This document shows, in pieces, positions 8,760 to 17,359 of a stretch of 64,000 nucleotides of DNA (its first letter is position 1; each line of letters begins with the position of its first letter). The stretch is from Grimontia hollisae CIP 101886 (lineage in GTDB: Bacteria > Pseudomonadota > Gammaproteobacteria > Enterobacterales > Vibrionaceae), in assembly GCF_000176515.1 (NCBI RefSeq), contig NZ_ADAQ01000006.1, positions 39,655-103,654 of the forward strand, given 5' to 3'. Made by a program: the position numbers and the translations under genes. Under the pieces are notes generated by a model. That model searched no databases. It saw only the letters and a program-made list of their open reading frames with translations, and was not told where the DNA came from.

Positions 8760-9276
8760 AACGTTATAAGCTAACCGGTAAATGATTGATGGGTTAGGAT
8801 GCCATGACTTCCCGAAACTGTTAACCCGAGATTTCAAGGCAGAGGACAGAAAGACCAAGATAAACACTTGGGTTTTATTTCCCTTTCAACTGCTTTCTGC
8901 TCTCCCTTAAATACCTTGTGAATAAACCTCATACATAAGGTATTACGCCAACATCGTTGTGGATAAGTTTGTTGGTATTTATTTTTACTGCTGTAAGTCG
9001 GTTTCAATACGCTCTCGAAAAAATAAATTAATTCCTTTAAATTTATATATTTAAACCTAAGTCATTGATCATGATCAGGATCGATCGTTGATCATCGACT
9101 GTGGAAAAAGAAATTCATCTATTGATCGCGTTATCCAGAACAATTATTAGATGCTGATGTGTGAGGATGTGATCAGGTTAGATTCAAATCACTCCCTGTT
9201 TGTACATAAACTAACCGGGAACAAACCAACAAGCAGTAAAGCAACTGCCTGCAAAATGATTGATGAGGGCGCAGTT
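8760..9276. other. polA-elbB intergenic region with DnaA boxes, AT-rich tract and GATC cluster
   Basis: No convincing gene. Boxes matching the DnaA consensus TTWTNCACA in either orientation lie near 8914 (TTGTGAATAA), 8957 (TTGTGGATAA, perfect) and 9099 (TGTGGAAAA), with a near match at 9131 (TTATCCAGA). Between them 9015-9057 is almost pure A+T. From about 9066 to 9127 there are six GATC sites in roughly 60 bases. This layout resembles an origin or a DnaA-titration/reactivation site. The rRNA operon at 60-64 kb would be transcribed toward it, against replication if this were oriC, and mioC/gidA are absent, so a regulatory DnaA site is likelier than the chromosomal origin. Confidence 0.55.
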
Positions 9277-9927
9277 ATGAAAAAAGTGGCAGTCATTCTG
9301 GCTGGATGTGGTGTTTACGATGGGGCAGAAATTCATGAATCCGTATTAGCCCTGCTGGCGATTGAACAGGCCGGGGCCAGCTGGCACTGCTTCGCGCCAG
9401 ATATTCAACAACACCATGTGATTAATCATGCTGACGGAGAAACCTCTGGCGACACACGCAACGTGTTACAGGAAGCTGCGCGCATTGCCCGTGGGGATAT
9501 AAAGCCGCTTTCTGCGCTTAACGTTAACGAGTTTGACGCCCTGCTGCTGCCGGGCGGATTTGGCGTTGCGAAGAGTCTCAGCTCGTTCGCTACCGCGGGC
9601 GGTGAGATGGAGATTGAAGAAGAGGTGCTGAGAGTGTGTAAAGCCTTCGCTAATGCGGAAAAACCAGCGGGTTATATCTGCATATCCCCTGTGCTTATCC
9701 CCAAAGTGTATGGCCCAGGCGCCAAAGGCACGATTGGCAACGATCCACAAGTCGCCCAGACATTTAACGCCATGGGAGGCGAGCATGTTGACTGTCCGGT
9801 CGATGATTTTGTACTCGACCAGAGCCGTCGCCTGTTATCTACGCCTGCCTATATGCTGGCGACGTCTGTCAGCGACGCCAACGCCGGGATCAGCAAACTG
9901 GTGACCAAACTGATTGAACTGGCCTAA
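9277..9927 (+). CDS. elbB: Glyoxalase/DJ-1-PfpI family protein ElbB
   Basis: 216 residues starting MKKVAVILAGCGVYDG at the ATG at 9277; the frame is open to 9151 but that extension is not ElbB-like. A GAGGGC ribosome binding site supports the choice. The DJ-1/PfpI fold signatures are LLLPGGFGVAKSL and the nucleophile-elbow Cys in AGYICISPVLIPK. E. coli ElbB has weak glyoxalase III-type activity and was once linked to isoprenoid synthesis; its physiological role is unclear. Isolated gene convergent with ryhB. Confidence 0.9.
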   Translation: MKKVAVILAGCGVYDGAEIHESVLALLAIEQAGASWHCFAPDIQQHHVINHADGETSGDTRNVLQEAARIARGDIKPLSALNVNEFDALLLPGGFGVAKSLSSFATAGGEMEIEEEVLRVCKAFANAEKPAGYICISPVLIPKVYGPGAKGTIGNDPQVAQTFNAMGGEHVDCPVDDFVLDQSRRLLSTPAYMLATSVSDANAGISKLVTKLIELA

Positions 9928-9948
9928 CTAATCCCGCAAAACAAAAAG

Positions 9949-10090
9949 AAAAAAGCGACGCTTCGGGAGAAGCGTCGCCTGCATCAGGTATGACTGCGCA
10001 ATATAAACAGTCTCATGCAAAAACATATACTGGAAGCAATGTGAGCAATGTCGTGTGTCCAGCAGCAAGTTCCTTACTTGCCTTTGAACA
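9949..10090 (-). ncRNA. ryhB: RyhB iron-responsive small RNA
   Basis: The minus strand contains CATTGCTCACATTGCTTCC, the universal RyhB core that pairs with sodB and other iron-protein mRNAs. It ends in a strong terminator (GCGACGCTT/AAGCGTCGC, 9955-9978, then T6). A Fur box covers the promoter, giving a start near 10090 and a length of about 140 nt, longer than the 90-nt E. coli RNA, as is usual in vibrios. RyhB represses non-essential iron-using proteins when iron is scarce. Short frames overlapping it are incidental. In V. cholerae ryhB also lies close to polA. Confidence 0.95.
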
Positions 10091-10094
10091 AGAC

Positions 10095-10121
10095 AAATAA
10101 TAATCATTCTCATTATTATTT
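10095..10121 (-). promoter_or_regulatory. Fur box over the ryhB promoter
   Basis: An AT-rich near-palindrome, AAATAATAATGAGAATGATT on the minus strand and continuing ATTATTT, matches the GATAATGATAATCATTATC Fur consensus. It lies between a TTGCCA -35 and a TATTAT -10 of ryhB, so Fur-Fe would block transcription. Confidence 0.9.
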
Positions 10122-10151
10122 GGCAAGCGGTATTTTGTTTATTTTTTGTCT

Positions 10152-10592
10152 TCATTCAACAGATGTGATCTTTTTCACAAAATGAAGGCGATATTGCGCC
10201 AAGGTTTCTTTTTTCTCCAAATGCTCAATCTGGTAATGGTTACTCAACAGCAAGCACAGCATACCGGCGAAGCAGTTACGTGATTTTACACGCAGGCTGG
10301 TATAGCCATGTTTTGCTACCCATTGCTCTTGGGCATTTAACAGTGCCTGCGCGATGCCACGGCGACGGCCTGATTCCGTCACACCTCCCAGCCAACTGTA
10401 AAAACACGTTTCATCCAGTTGGTAGCCAATTTTGACACCACAGAGCTCACCCTCAATCTCTGCCACCAGTATTAGCGAAGGCTTGTCACCGAGACGTTTT
10501 TTGATTGAATCCAGTGTTTCCTGACGGGCAAATTCTTCTATCTGGCCAAGCACGCTCACGGCTTCAGCCAATGTCCCTTCCCGAATAATCAT
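10152..10592 (-). CDS. GNAT family N-acetyltransferase
   Basis: 146 residues. The GNAT acetyl-CoA motif A is present as GGVTESGRRRGIAQALLNAQ (about 80-99), preceded by the beta-strand SLILVAEIEGELCGVKIGYQ and followed by RVKSRNCFAGMLCLLLSNHYQ, the usual motif B position. Substrate unknown. It is transcribed toward ryhB; any mRNA would pass over the Fur-box promoter. Confidence 0.85.
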   Translation of the reverse strand: MIIREGTLAEAVSVLGQIEEFARQETLDSIKKRLGDKPSLILVAEIEGELCGVKIGYQLDETCFYSWLGGVTESGRRRGIAQALLNAQEQWVAKHGYTSLRVKSRNCFAGMLCLLLSNHYQIEHLEKKETLAQYRLHFVKKITSVE

Positions 10593-10649
10593 GGGGTCGT
10601 CCTTAACATGGTTCGCGCCGGAATGCGGTTTTTTCAGTATAGAAAACGT

Positions 10650-10673
10650 AAAAAAGCCAGTCTTCCGACCGGC
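10650..10673 (-). terminator. Terminator of yhhQ
   Basis: On the minus strand, stem GCCGGTC/GACTGGC with one G-U pair and loop GGAA, followed by TTTTTTAC. Confidence 0.85.
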
Positions 10674-10709
10674 TCTCTTTCCCTCTGTTTATTTTATCGT
10701 GCTTGTCGC

Positions 10710-11375
10710 TTAAACCGGGTTGGTTTCCGCCACGTTGTTCACCTTTGTAATGCGGCTGACAATATAGTTCAGCAATACACCGTACATCGGCACGAAAAGG
10801 CCAAGGCTAATCACCAGTTTGAAGGCGTAGTCGATCAGGGCGATTTCCACCCAGTTTTCCGCCATAAAGGCATCCGGGCTTTTGTAGAAGGCAATGGCAA
10901 AAAACGCCAGGGTATCTATCGCATTACCAAACAGGGTGGAACAACTCGGTGCGACCCACCATTGTCTGGTCTGGCGCAGACGGTTGAACACGTGAATATC
11001 GAGGATTTGCCCCAGCAGGTACGCCATAAAGCTTGCTGCCGCAATACGTGCAACGAAGAGGTTAAATTCATTCAGGTGACCCAGCCCTTGAAACTCCCCT
11101 TGGTAAAACAACACTGACAACACATAAGAGATCAGCAGGGAGGGCACCATCACCGCGAAGATAATTCGACGTGCAAGGGCGGCACCAAAGATGCGGACGG
11201 TCAGATCCGTGGCCAGGAAAATAAATGGAAACGTAAATGCCCCCCACGTGGTGTGGAAACCGAAAACGGTAAAAGGCAACTGAACCAGATAATTACTGGA
11301 TGCAATGATCACCAGGTGGAAAACCACGAGGTAAGAGAGGGCGTTGCGCTGCTGCGCGGGTGTAAAAGTGCTCAT
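10710..11375 (-). CDS. yhhQ: YhhQ queuosine precursor transporter
   Basis: 221 residues from the ATG at 11375 (MSTFTPAQQRNALSYLVVFH), the same length as E. coli YhhQ; the open frame extends 15 codons further without a ribosome binding site. Six or so membrane segments and the family motif FLATDLTVRIFG with a buried acidic residue, plus ILDIHVFNRLR. YhhQ imports the queuosine precursors preQ0 and preQ1 for tRNA modification. Monocistronic by its terminator. Confidence 0.9.
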   Translation of the reverse strand: MSTFTPAQQRNALSYLVVFHLVIIASSNYLVQLPFTVFGFHTTWGAFTFPFIFLATDLTVRIFGAALARRIIFAVMVPSLLISYVLSVLFYQGEFQGLGHLNEFNLFVARIAAASFMAYLLGQILDIHVFNRLRQTRQWWVAPSCSTLFGNAIDTLAFFAIAFYKSPDAFMAENWVEIALIDYAFKLVISLGLFVPMYGVLLNYIVSRITKVNNVAETNPV

Positions 11376-11502
11376 TGTGAACCTTTTTGTCATTGGGGGT
11401 GAGGGAACCCAAATTACCAATCAGCCAGATACGGTGATCTGACGCCTGAGAAGGTGGCGAATTATACAGCAAATTTTGTGGTTGCCAACCGCCTGGGGCG
11501 GA

Positions 11503-11814
11503 CTAGCCAGCCAGTTGTTTCTCCAGCCAACTATGCAGGAAAACCAACTCGTCCTGACCTTCATCGCCCAGTGTTTCGAGCCAGACACTGGCGCTGTAAT
11601 GCCCGGCACGGAGCATAAGGGCCACGCCTTCAAAATCAATCAGCCAGCTGAGCAAATCGGCATCGGTCTGTTTTTCCTTCACGCTGGCATCCAGCATCTG
11701 GCAAAGCACCTGCAAATACTGCTCTGCATTGTCAGCATCGAGAGTATCGGCGACCAGCACCAGACGTCCGGCGACCGCATCCAGATGCGAAAGGCGGAAT
11801 GTCGGGTTATCCAT
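11503..11814 (-). CDS. DUF3630 family protein
   Basis: About 103 residues from the ATG at 11814 ([20 protein letters not shown]); an alternative ATG at 11829 adds five residues. Small, acidic, no signal or membrane segment. I assign DUF3630 from overall appearance and its constant place after recQ in vibrios. It overlaps the recQ end by 8 bases, so translation is likely coupled. Function unknown. Confidence 0.7.
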   Translation of the reverse strand: MDNPTFRLSHLDAVAGRLVLVADTLDADNAEQYLQVLCQMLDASVKEKQTDADLLSWLIDFEGVALMLRAGHYSASVWLETLGDEGQDELVFLHSWLEKQLAG

Positions 11815-13657
11815 AGCGAGACTCGTCATGGTTGAGGGTGATGTGATCTTCAATCACATCCAGAAACACATTGCCGTATTTCTCAAGCTTACGCTGGCCA
11901 ACACCGTTGACCGCCAGAAGCTCTGCCTGCGAGGTTGGGATCATCTCCGCCATTTCAATCAGGGTGGCATCATTGAAGACCACATACGGCGGAATGTCTT
12001 CTTCATCAGCAATCGCTTTACGCAGCTTGCGGAGCTTGGCGAACAGTTTCTTGTCGTAGTTACGCTTGCCAAGTTTGTCAGCTTTACTGCGCTCAGACAG
12101 CCCCAGCCTTGGCACGGCAAGCTCCAGTGCAATCTCACCACGCAGCACAGGACGGGCTTCTTCGGTCAGTTGCAGCACAGAGCTTCGGGCAATGTTCTGC
12201 ACCAGATAACCACGGTGGATAAGCTGGCGGAAAATGCTGACCCAGTACTCGTGGCTGAATGCTTTTCCTAAGCCATAGGTACTGATTTTGTCGTGTCCGT
12301 GCTCCTTAATACGCTGGTTTTGCATTCCGCGCAGCACTTCAACGGTATAGCCGATACCAAAATTCTGGTTCACGCGATAAACACAGGACAGCGCTTTTTG
12401 CGCCTGCTCAGTGCCGTCAAACAGGGTTGGCGGGTCAAGGCAGATATCGCAGTTGCCACAGGGCTCGTTGCGATATTCGCCGAAATAGTTCAGCAGCACC
12501 AGACGGCGGCAGGTCAGGGCCTCCGCAAATGCGCCCATCGCATTGAGCTTGTGGCTTTCCACCCGTTTTTGTTCGCCATCCGGTTTTTCCTCAAGGCAAC
12601 GGTGCAGCCAGCCAATATCGGAGGGGTCATAAAACAGTATCGCTTCTGCCGGCAAGCCATCCCGTCCGGCCCGCCCGGTCTCCTGATAATAGGATTCGAT
12701 ATTGCGCGGAATATCGTAATGGACCACAAAGCGCACGTTGGGCTTGTTAATACCCATGCCAAATGCCACGGTTGCCACCACAATCTGTACATCATCCCGC
12801 TGAAACGCTTCCTGTACCCAGGCGCGCTGATCGGCAGTCATCCCGGCATGATAGGCCGCAGCGCGGATGTTGCTGCCCATCAGCTTTTCCGCCACCTGTT
12901 CGACCCGTTTGCGGCTGTTGCAATACACAATACCGCTTTGCCCGGACTGGGTAGCGAGAAACTGGGTCAACTGCGCCAGCGGTTTGTGTTTTTCCACCAG
13001 GGTGTAACGGATATTCGGGCGATCAAAGCTGCCGAGGTAGATATGCGGATCTACAAGTGCCAAACGCTGGCAGATATCCTGTCGTGTAGTGTCATCTGCC
13101 GTGGCGGTCAGTGCCATGACAGGCACCCCGGGGAAGTGCTGCTTCAAACTGCCAAGCTGGGCATATTCCGGGCGAAAATCGTGTCCCCACTGACTGATAC
13201 AGTGCGCTTCATCAACCGCGATCAGGCCCAGTGTCACGGCTTGCAGGCGTTCAATGAAATCCCGCATCAGAATACGTTCCGGTGACACGTACAACAGCTT
13301 AAGGTTGCCATTTCGCAGCGCCTGCCAGGTGTCAGACTGGGATTCCGGTGTCATGGAAGAATTCAGGCACGCTGCCTGCACGCCGTTGGCCAGCAGCTGA
13401 TCGACCTGATCTTTCATCAGGGAGATCAGCGGTGAGATCACAATGGTCACACCATCACGCACCAGCGCCGGAATTTGGTAACAGAGGCTTTTCCCACCGC
13501 CGGTTGGCATGATCACCAGTGCATCACGCCCGCCAATGGTGGCGTCGATAATTTCTTTCTGACCGTCACGGTAACTGTGGTAGCCGAACACCTGCTGCAA
13601 AACGGTTTCGTCATGCGTCAGTGGTGGCGTCATTTCGGCTGATTCGGCAACGGTCAT
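11807..13657 (-). CDS. recQ: ATP-dependent DNA helicase RecQ
   Basis: 3'-5' helicase of the RecF repair and fork-processing pathways. Walker [13 protein letters not shown], helicase box DEAHC, motif [12 protein letters not shown], the RQC zinc cysteines in [12 protein letters not shown] ... CGNCDIC, and an HRDC domain ending in [20 protein letters not shown]. The start is uncertain: the frame is open to 13723. I chose the ATG at 13657 ([13 protein letters not shown]), giving 616 residues against 609 in E. coli; the ATG at 13633 would give 608. No candidate has a strong ribosome binding site. Confidence 0.93.
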   Translation of the reverse strand: MTVAESAEMTPPLTHDETVLQQVFGYHSYRDGQKEIIDATIGGRDALVIMPTGGGKSLCYQIPALVRDGVTIVISPLISLMKDQVDQLLANGVQAACLNSSMTPESQSDTWQALRNGNLKLLYVSPERILMRDFIERLQAVTLGLIAVDEAHCISQWGHDFRPEYAQLGSLKQHFPGVPVMALTATADDTTRQDICQRLALVDPHIYLGSFDRPNIRYTLVEKHKPLAQLTQFLATQSGQSGIVYCNSRKRVEQVAEKLMGSNIRAAAYHAGMTADQRAWVQEAFQRDDVQIVVATVAFGMGINKPNVRFVVHYDIPRNIESYYQETGRAGRDGLPAEAILFYDPSDIGWLHRCLEEKPDGEQKRVESHKLNAMGAFAEALTCRRLVLLNYFGEYRNEPCGNCDICLDPPTLFDGTEQAQKALSCVYRVNQNFGIGYTVEVLRGMQNQRIKEHGHDKISTYGLGKAFSHEYWVSIFRQLIHRGYLVQNIARSSVLQLTEEARPVLRGEIALELAVPRLGLSERSKADKLGKRNYDKKLFAKLRKLRKAIADEEDIPPYVVFNDATLIEMAEMIPTSQAELLAVNGVGQRKLEKYGNVFLDVIEDHITLNHDESRYG

Positions 13658-13936
13658 AGCACTTCTCATTATGGGATAGCCGCTCATTCTAAACGCAGCA
13701 GGACAGGGATAAAAGATCAACAATGCCGAAGAACCGCCCTTTCAATTTTTCTTCTCGGAAAAGATGTGCTTCAACAGAGGAAGCCCATATACTGGCAAAA
13801 GTAACAAAAACATTTATCGATGGCGCGGATGCTGACTGTTCACCAGAAAAATCCGCATCAAGCCCTAATCTTCGTTGCACATACCGCCAACCGGCGGCTT
13901 TTACCTTTTTGTATTTTCAGATGTAGAGATTTCGCA

Positions 13937-14836
13937 GTGAATGATGCGCAACAGACCCGCCGCGGTGTCTTACTGGCGTTGGGTGCTTACACCATGTGGG
14001 GGGTGGCTCCACTTTACTTCAAGGCCCTGACGAATGTGCCTCCTCTGGAGGTATTAATGCACCGCGTGTTGTGGTCATTTTTCTTCCTTGCCCTGATCAT
14101 CCACGCGAGCGGAGGCCTTGCCCGGGTCAAATTGTTACTGAAAGACAAAAAGCGCCTGGGGCTGCTGACGCTGACTGCCCTGGTGATTGCCACCAACTGG
14201 CTGATCTTTATCTGGGCGGTGAACAACGACCGAATGCTGGATGCAAGCCTGGGCTATTACATCAATCCATTGATTAACGTCGTGCTCGGCATGGTGTTCC
14301 TTGGCGAGCGGTTCCGAAAACTGCAATGGGTCGCCGTAGCACTGGCCTTTTCCGGCGTAGCTATCCAGGTGATCACTTTTGGTTCTCTGCCGTGGGTGGC
14401 ACTGGTGTTGGCCTGCAGCTTTGGTTCTTATGGCCTGCTGAGAAAAAAAATCAACATCGATGCGGCAACCGGGCTATTTATCGAAACCCTGGTCCTGTTG
14501 CCTGTGGCGCTGGTATACCTGTTGTTTATCGCCAACAGTGCCACGTCTGACATGATGCAGAACAGCCTTGGCCTCAACCTGTTGCTGGTGGCTGCAGGTA
14601 TCGTGACAACTCTGCCATTGCTTTGTTTTAACGGCGCCGCAACCAAGCTTCGTCTCTCTACTCTCGGCTTTTTCCAGTATATCGGCCCCAGCATCATGTT
14701 TATGCTGGCGGTGGGTCTGTATAGCGAACCTTTTACGGCAGACAAGGCCACCACGTTCGCCTTTATCTGGATGGCACTTGCCATCTTTACATTTGATGCC
14801 GTCAGGCAGCGTAACAAACAGCGGCGGCAACCCTGA
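13937..14836 (+). CDS. rarD: RarD, EamA/DMT family permease
   Basis: 299 residues from a GTG at 13937 (AGAG ribosome binding site), reading MNDAQQTRRGVLLALGAYT; upstream residues in the open frame look non-coding. Ten hydrophobic segments, with the RarD-typical YTMWGVAPLYFKAL at the N-terminus and GFFQYIGPSIMFMLAVGLY late in the protein. Drug/metabolite transporter superfamily; linked by name to chloramphenicol sensitivity, but the real substrate is not established. Confidence 0.88.
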   Translation: MNDAQQTRRGVLLALGAYTMWGVAPLYFKALTNVPPLEVLMHRVLWSFFFLALIIHASGGLARVKLLLKDKKRLGLLTLTALVIATNWLIFIWAVNNDRMLDASLGYYINPLINVVLGMVFLGERFRKLQWVAVALAFSGVAIQVITFGSLPWVALVLACSFGSYGLLRKKINIDAATGLFIETLVLLPVALVYLLFIANSATSDMMQNSLGLNLLLVAAGIVTTLPLLCFNGAATKLRLSTLGFFQYIGPSIMFMLAVGLYSEPFTADKATTFAFIWMALAIFTFDAVRQRNKQRRQP

Positions 14837-15007
14837 AAACTGTCAGCGGCACCATCAGGGTGCCGTTTCTATTTATGCAACACATCTTCGCTATCCTGCT
14901 GCCCTTAAAAAGAAAATTCCCTTCATCGCCTCGGAAATCTGACACGCTCCCCGCCCTTTGGCAGGCTATACTCAAAGTCTAACTGTTTGGGCGTAAAAGG
15001 AATTACC

Positions 15008-16780
15008 ATGCAAAAACACCCGACCCTTTTTCTTTCCACACTGGCCCTTGGCCTCGCACTCACTTTTCCCGCCTCTGCTACCCCCCGGGGAGAAGCCGCA
15101 GACGCAGTAGCACCGGAGCTTGCAACCGGCAGTGTGATGCGCAAGGCGGTCAAAGGCAACACATGGATGGTCGCGTCTGCCAACCCACTCGCCAGCAAAG
15201 CCGGCGAAGCGATATTGCGCGCTGGCGGTAATGCAATCGATGCCATGGTGGCGGTACAAACCATACTAGGCCTTGTCGAACCACAAAGCTCTGGCATCGG
15301 TGGCGGGGCATTTTTGGTGTATTGGGACAATAAGGCACAGGCACTGACCACCTTTGATGGCCGTGAAACTGCGCCAAAGGCCGCCACTCCCACCCTGTTC
15401 CAGGATGAAAACGGTGAACCGCTGCAGTTTTATGATGCCGTAGTAGGCGGCCGCTCTGTGGGCACCCCCGGCACTCTGCGCCTGATGCATGACACCCATG
15501 CCAGATATGGCAACCTTTCATGGCGTGCTGTGCTGGCTCCGGCCATTGAGCTGGCTGAGAAAGGGTTTGAAGTCTCTCCACGCCTGGCGGGGTTGATTGA
15601 AGGCGACGCCGACAGGTTGCGCAGTTATCCTGCCACCCACCAGTATTTCTTTGACGACAATGGCAACCCGCTGAGCGTGGGTCATCGCCTGGTAAATCAG
15701 GCATACGCTGATACATTAAAGCTGGTCGCCATGGACATCGACCATTTCTATGAAGGCGATATTGCCGCCGACATCGTGGCAACGGTGCAAAACGCTGCCG
15801 GTAACCCGGGCGTACTGGACAGGGAAGATCTGGCCGGATACCGCATTGTTGAGCGCACGCCTGTGTGCGCCCCTTATCACCAATACCGGGTGTGTGGCAT
15901 GGGACCACCGACGTCCGGCGGCATTACTGTGGGACAAATCCTTGGCATCCTGAGCCATTTCCCCCTTAAGTCCCTCGGCAAGGACAACCCGGAAAGCTGG
16001 CGTTTGATTGGTGATGCCTCGCGTCTGGCATTTGCAGACCGCGGACGCTACATTGCCGACGGCGACTTTGTGCCAGTACCGACAGAAGGCTTGCTGGCAC
16101 CGGAATACCTCAAGGCACGCGCCGCAATGATCCCGGCAGAAGGTGCAATGACTGACGTGGCATCGGGTGAGCCTGCATTCAGCCATGCACGTGTTACCCC
16201 CAAGCTCGCGGATGATGAATCAATTGAACTGCCTTCCACCAGTCATTTCTCCATCGTGGACAGGAACGGCAATATTGTTTCCATCACCACCACGATTGAG
16301 AACGGCTTCGGTTCACGCCTGATGACCCGTGGATTCCTGCTCAACAATGAGCTGACTGATTTTTCTTTCCGCACCCATCAAGACGGTTACCCGATTGCCA
16401 ACCGCATTGAACCGGGCAAACGTCCCCGCTCTTCGATGTCACCCACCATTGTGATGCGTGATGGCAAGCCTTACATGGCTGTCGGCTCACCGGGCGGCAG
16501 CCGGATTATCGGTTATGTGGCCAAAACCCTTGTCGCCCACCTCGACTGGGGGCTCGACATGCAATCGGCGATTGACCTGCCACACCTTGTCAACCGCTTC
16601 GGCATTTACGATCTTGAGGCCGGGACAGATGCAGAAAGCTTCAAACCCGCGCTCGAAACCATGGGCTATGAGGTTAATGTCCGTGACTTAACCTCAGGTA
16701 TCCACGGTATTGTTATCGATGGAGGCACCTTGGAAGGCGGCGCCGACCCAAGGCGCGAAGGTTTAGTGGTGGCGGAATAA
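15008..16780 (+). CDS. ggt: Periplasmic gamma-glutamyltransferase
   Basis: 590-residue autoprocessing N-terminal-nucleophile hydrolase that cleaves or transfers gamma-glutamyl groups of glutathione. ATG at 15008 with AAGGA six bases upstream; Sec signal about 1-24 (ending PASA-TPRG). The nucleophile is Thr411 in PSTSHFSIVD, the site of self-cleavage into large and small subunits. Substrate motifs ESGIGGGAF-type (QSSGIGGGAFLVYWD), DGRETAP and GSPGGSRII are present. Full length. A DUF2780 gene follows 16 bases later, probably in the same operon. Confidence 0.95.
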   Translation: MQKHPTLFLSTLALGLALTFPASATPRGEAADAVAPELATGSVMRKAVKGNTWMVASANPLASKAGEAILRAGGNAIDAMVAVQTILGLVEPQSSGIGGGAFLVYWDNKAQALTTFDGRETAPKAATPTLFQDENGEPLQFYDAVVGGRSVGTPGTLRLMHDTHARYGNLSWRAVLAPAIELAEKGFEVSPRLAGLIEGDADRLRSYPATHQYFFDDNGNPLSVGHRLVNQAYADTLKLVAMDIDHFYEGDIAADIVATVQNAAGNPGVLDREDLAGYRIVERTPVCAPYHQYRVCGMGPPTSGGITVGQILGILSHFPLKSLGKDNPESWRLIGDASRLAFADRGRYIADGDFVPVPTEGLLAPEYLKARAAMIPAEGAMTDVASGEPAFSHARVTPKLADDESIELPSTSHFSIVDRNGNIVSITTTIENGFGSRLMTRGFLLNNELTDFSFRTHQDGYPIANRIEPGKRPRSSMSPTIVMRDGKPYMAVGSPGGSRIIGYVAKTLVAHLDWGLDMQSAIDLPHLVNRFGIYDLEAGTDAESFKPALETMGYEVNVRDLTSGIHGIVIDGGTLEGGADPRREGLVVAE

Positions 16781-16796
16781 CGCCAGGAGAAAATGC

Positions 16797-17294
16797 ATGT
16801 TACATAAAGTGAATACCATCGCGCTGTGCGCCCTTTTGGGGGTAGTCAGCATTCCGGTACAGGCAACTGATCTGGACAGCCTGCTTGGCAGCGCAGAAAA
16901 GCAGGCCACCAGCCTGTTGGGAGGCATGGGCAGTGAAACCACCAGCAGCCCGCTGACGGCACTGCTGTCGTCGGATCTCGCGGTCAGTGACAAACAGGCG
17001 GCCGGCGGGGCGGGTGCAATGCTGGCTATGGCCTACCAGACACTTGGCGAAAACCAGAGCAGCGAATTGTTGAAACTCGTACCGGGCATGGATTCACTGG
17101 CCAGCATGATCCCGGGCAACCTTGGCAGTAACCTGTCAAATATGGAGTCGGTCGGCAATGTCTTTAACGTGCTTGGCATGGACGCAGGCATGGTGCAAAA
17201 GTTTGCCCCGGTGATATTGAAATACCTGACCGGTCAGGGTGCGAGTCAATCATTGATCAGCGATCTGGCCAGTGCCTGGGGTACGGCGTCTTAA
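16797..17294 (+). CDS. Secreted DUF2780 family protein
   Basis: 165 residues with a signal peptide (about 1-23, ending VQA-TD). The mature part is Gly/Ser/Leu-rich with amphipathic helices (LLGGMGSETT, GAGAMLAMAYQTLGEN), typical of DUF2780 (a VcgC/VcgE-like group in vibrios). No catalytic motif or cysteine. AGGAG precedes the start; it follows ggt by 16 bases and ends at a good terminator. Function unknown, probably periplasmic. Confidence 0.75.
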   Translation: MLHKVNTIALCALLGVVSIPVQATDLDSLLGSAEKQATSLLGGMGSETTSSPLTALLSSDLAVSDKQAAGGAGAMLAMAYQTLGENQSSELLKLVPGMDSLASMIPGNLGSNLSNMESVGNVFNVLGMDAGMVQKFAPVILKYLTGQGASQSLISDLASAWGTAS

Positions 17295-17315
17295 CTTGTA
17301 CAGACACTTAAAAAC

Positions 17316-17345
17316 AAGGGTGGCCATCGCCACCCTTTTGTTTTT
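17316..17345. terminator. Bidirectional terminator between DUF2780 gene and uvrD
   Basis: AAGGGTGGC/GCCACCCTT stem with T-rich tail on the plus strand (TTTTGTTTTT) and A-rich flank on the other side, serving both convergent genes. Confidence 0.85.
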
Positions 17346-17359
17346 CAGTTTTCCGCCGC

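Noticed and set aside
8900..9140. Chromosomal oriC
   Set aside because: No gidA/mioC neighbours, and the rRNA operon at 60-64 kb would oppose replication; kept only as a DnaA-site candidate.
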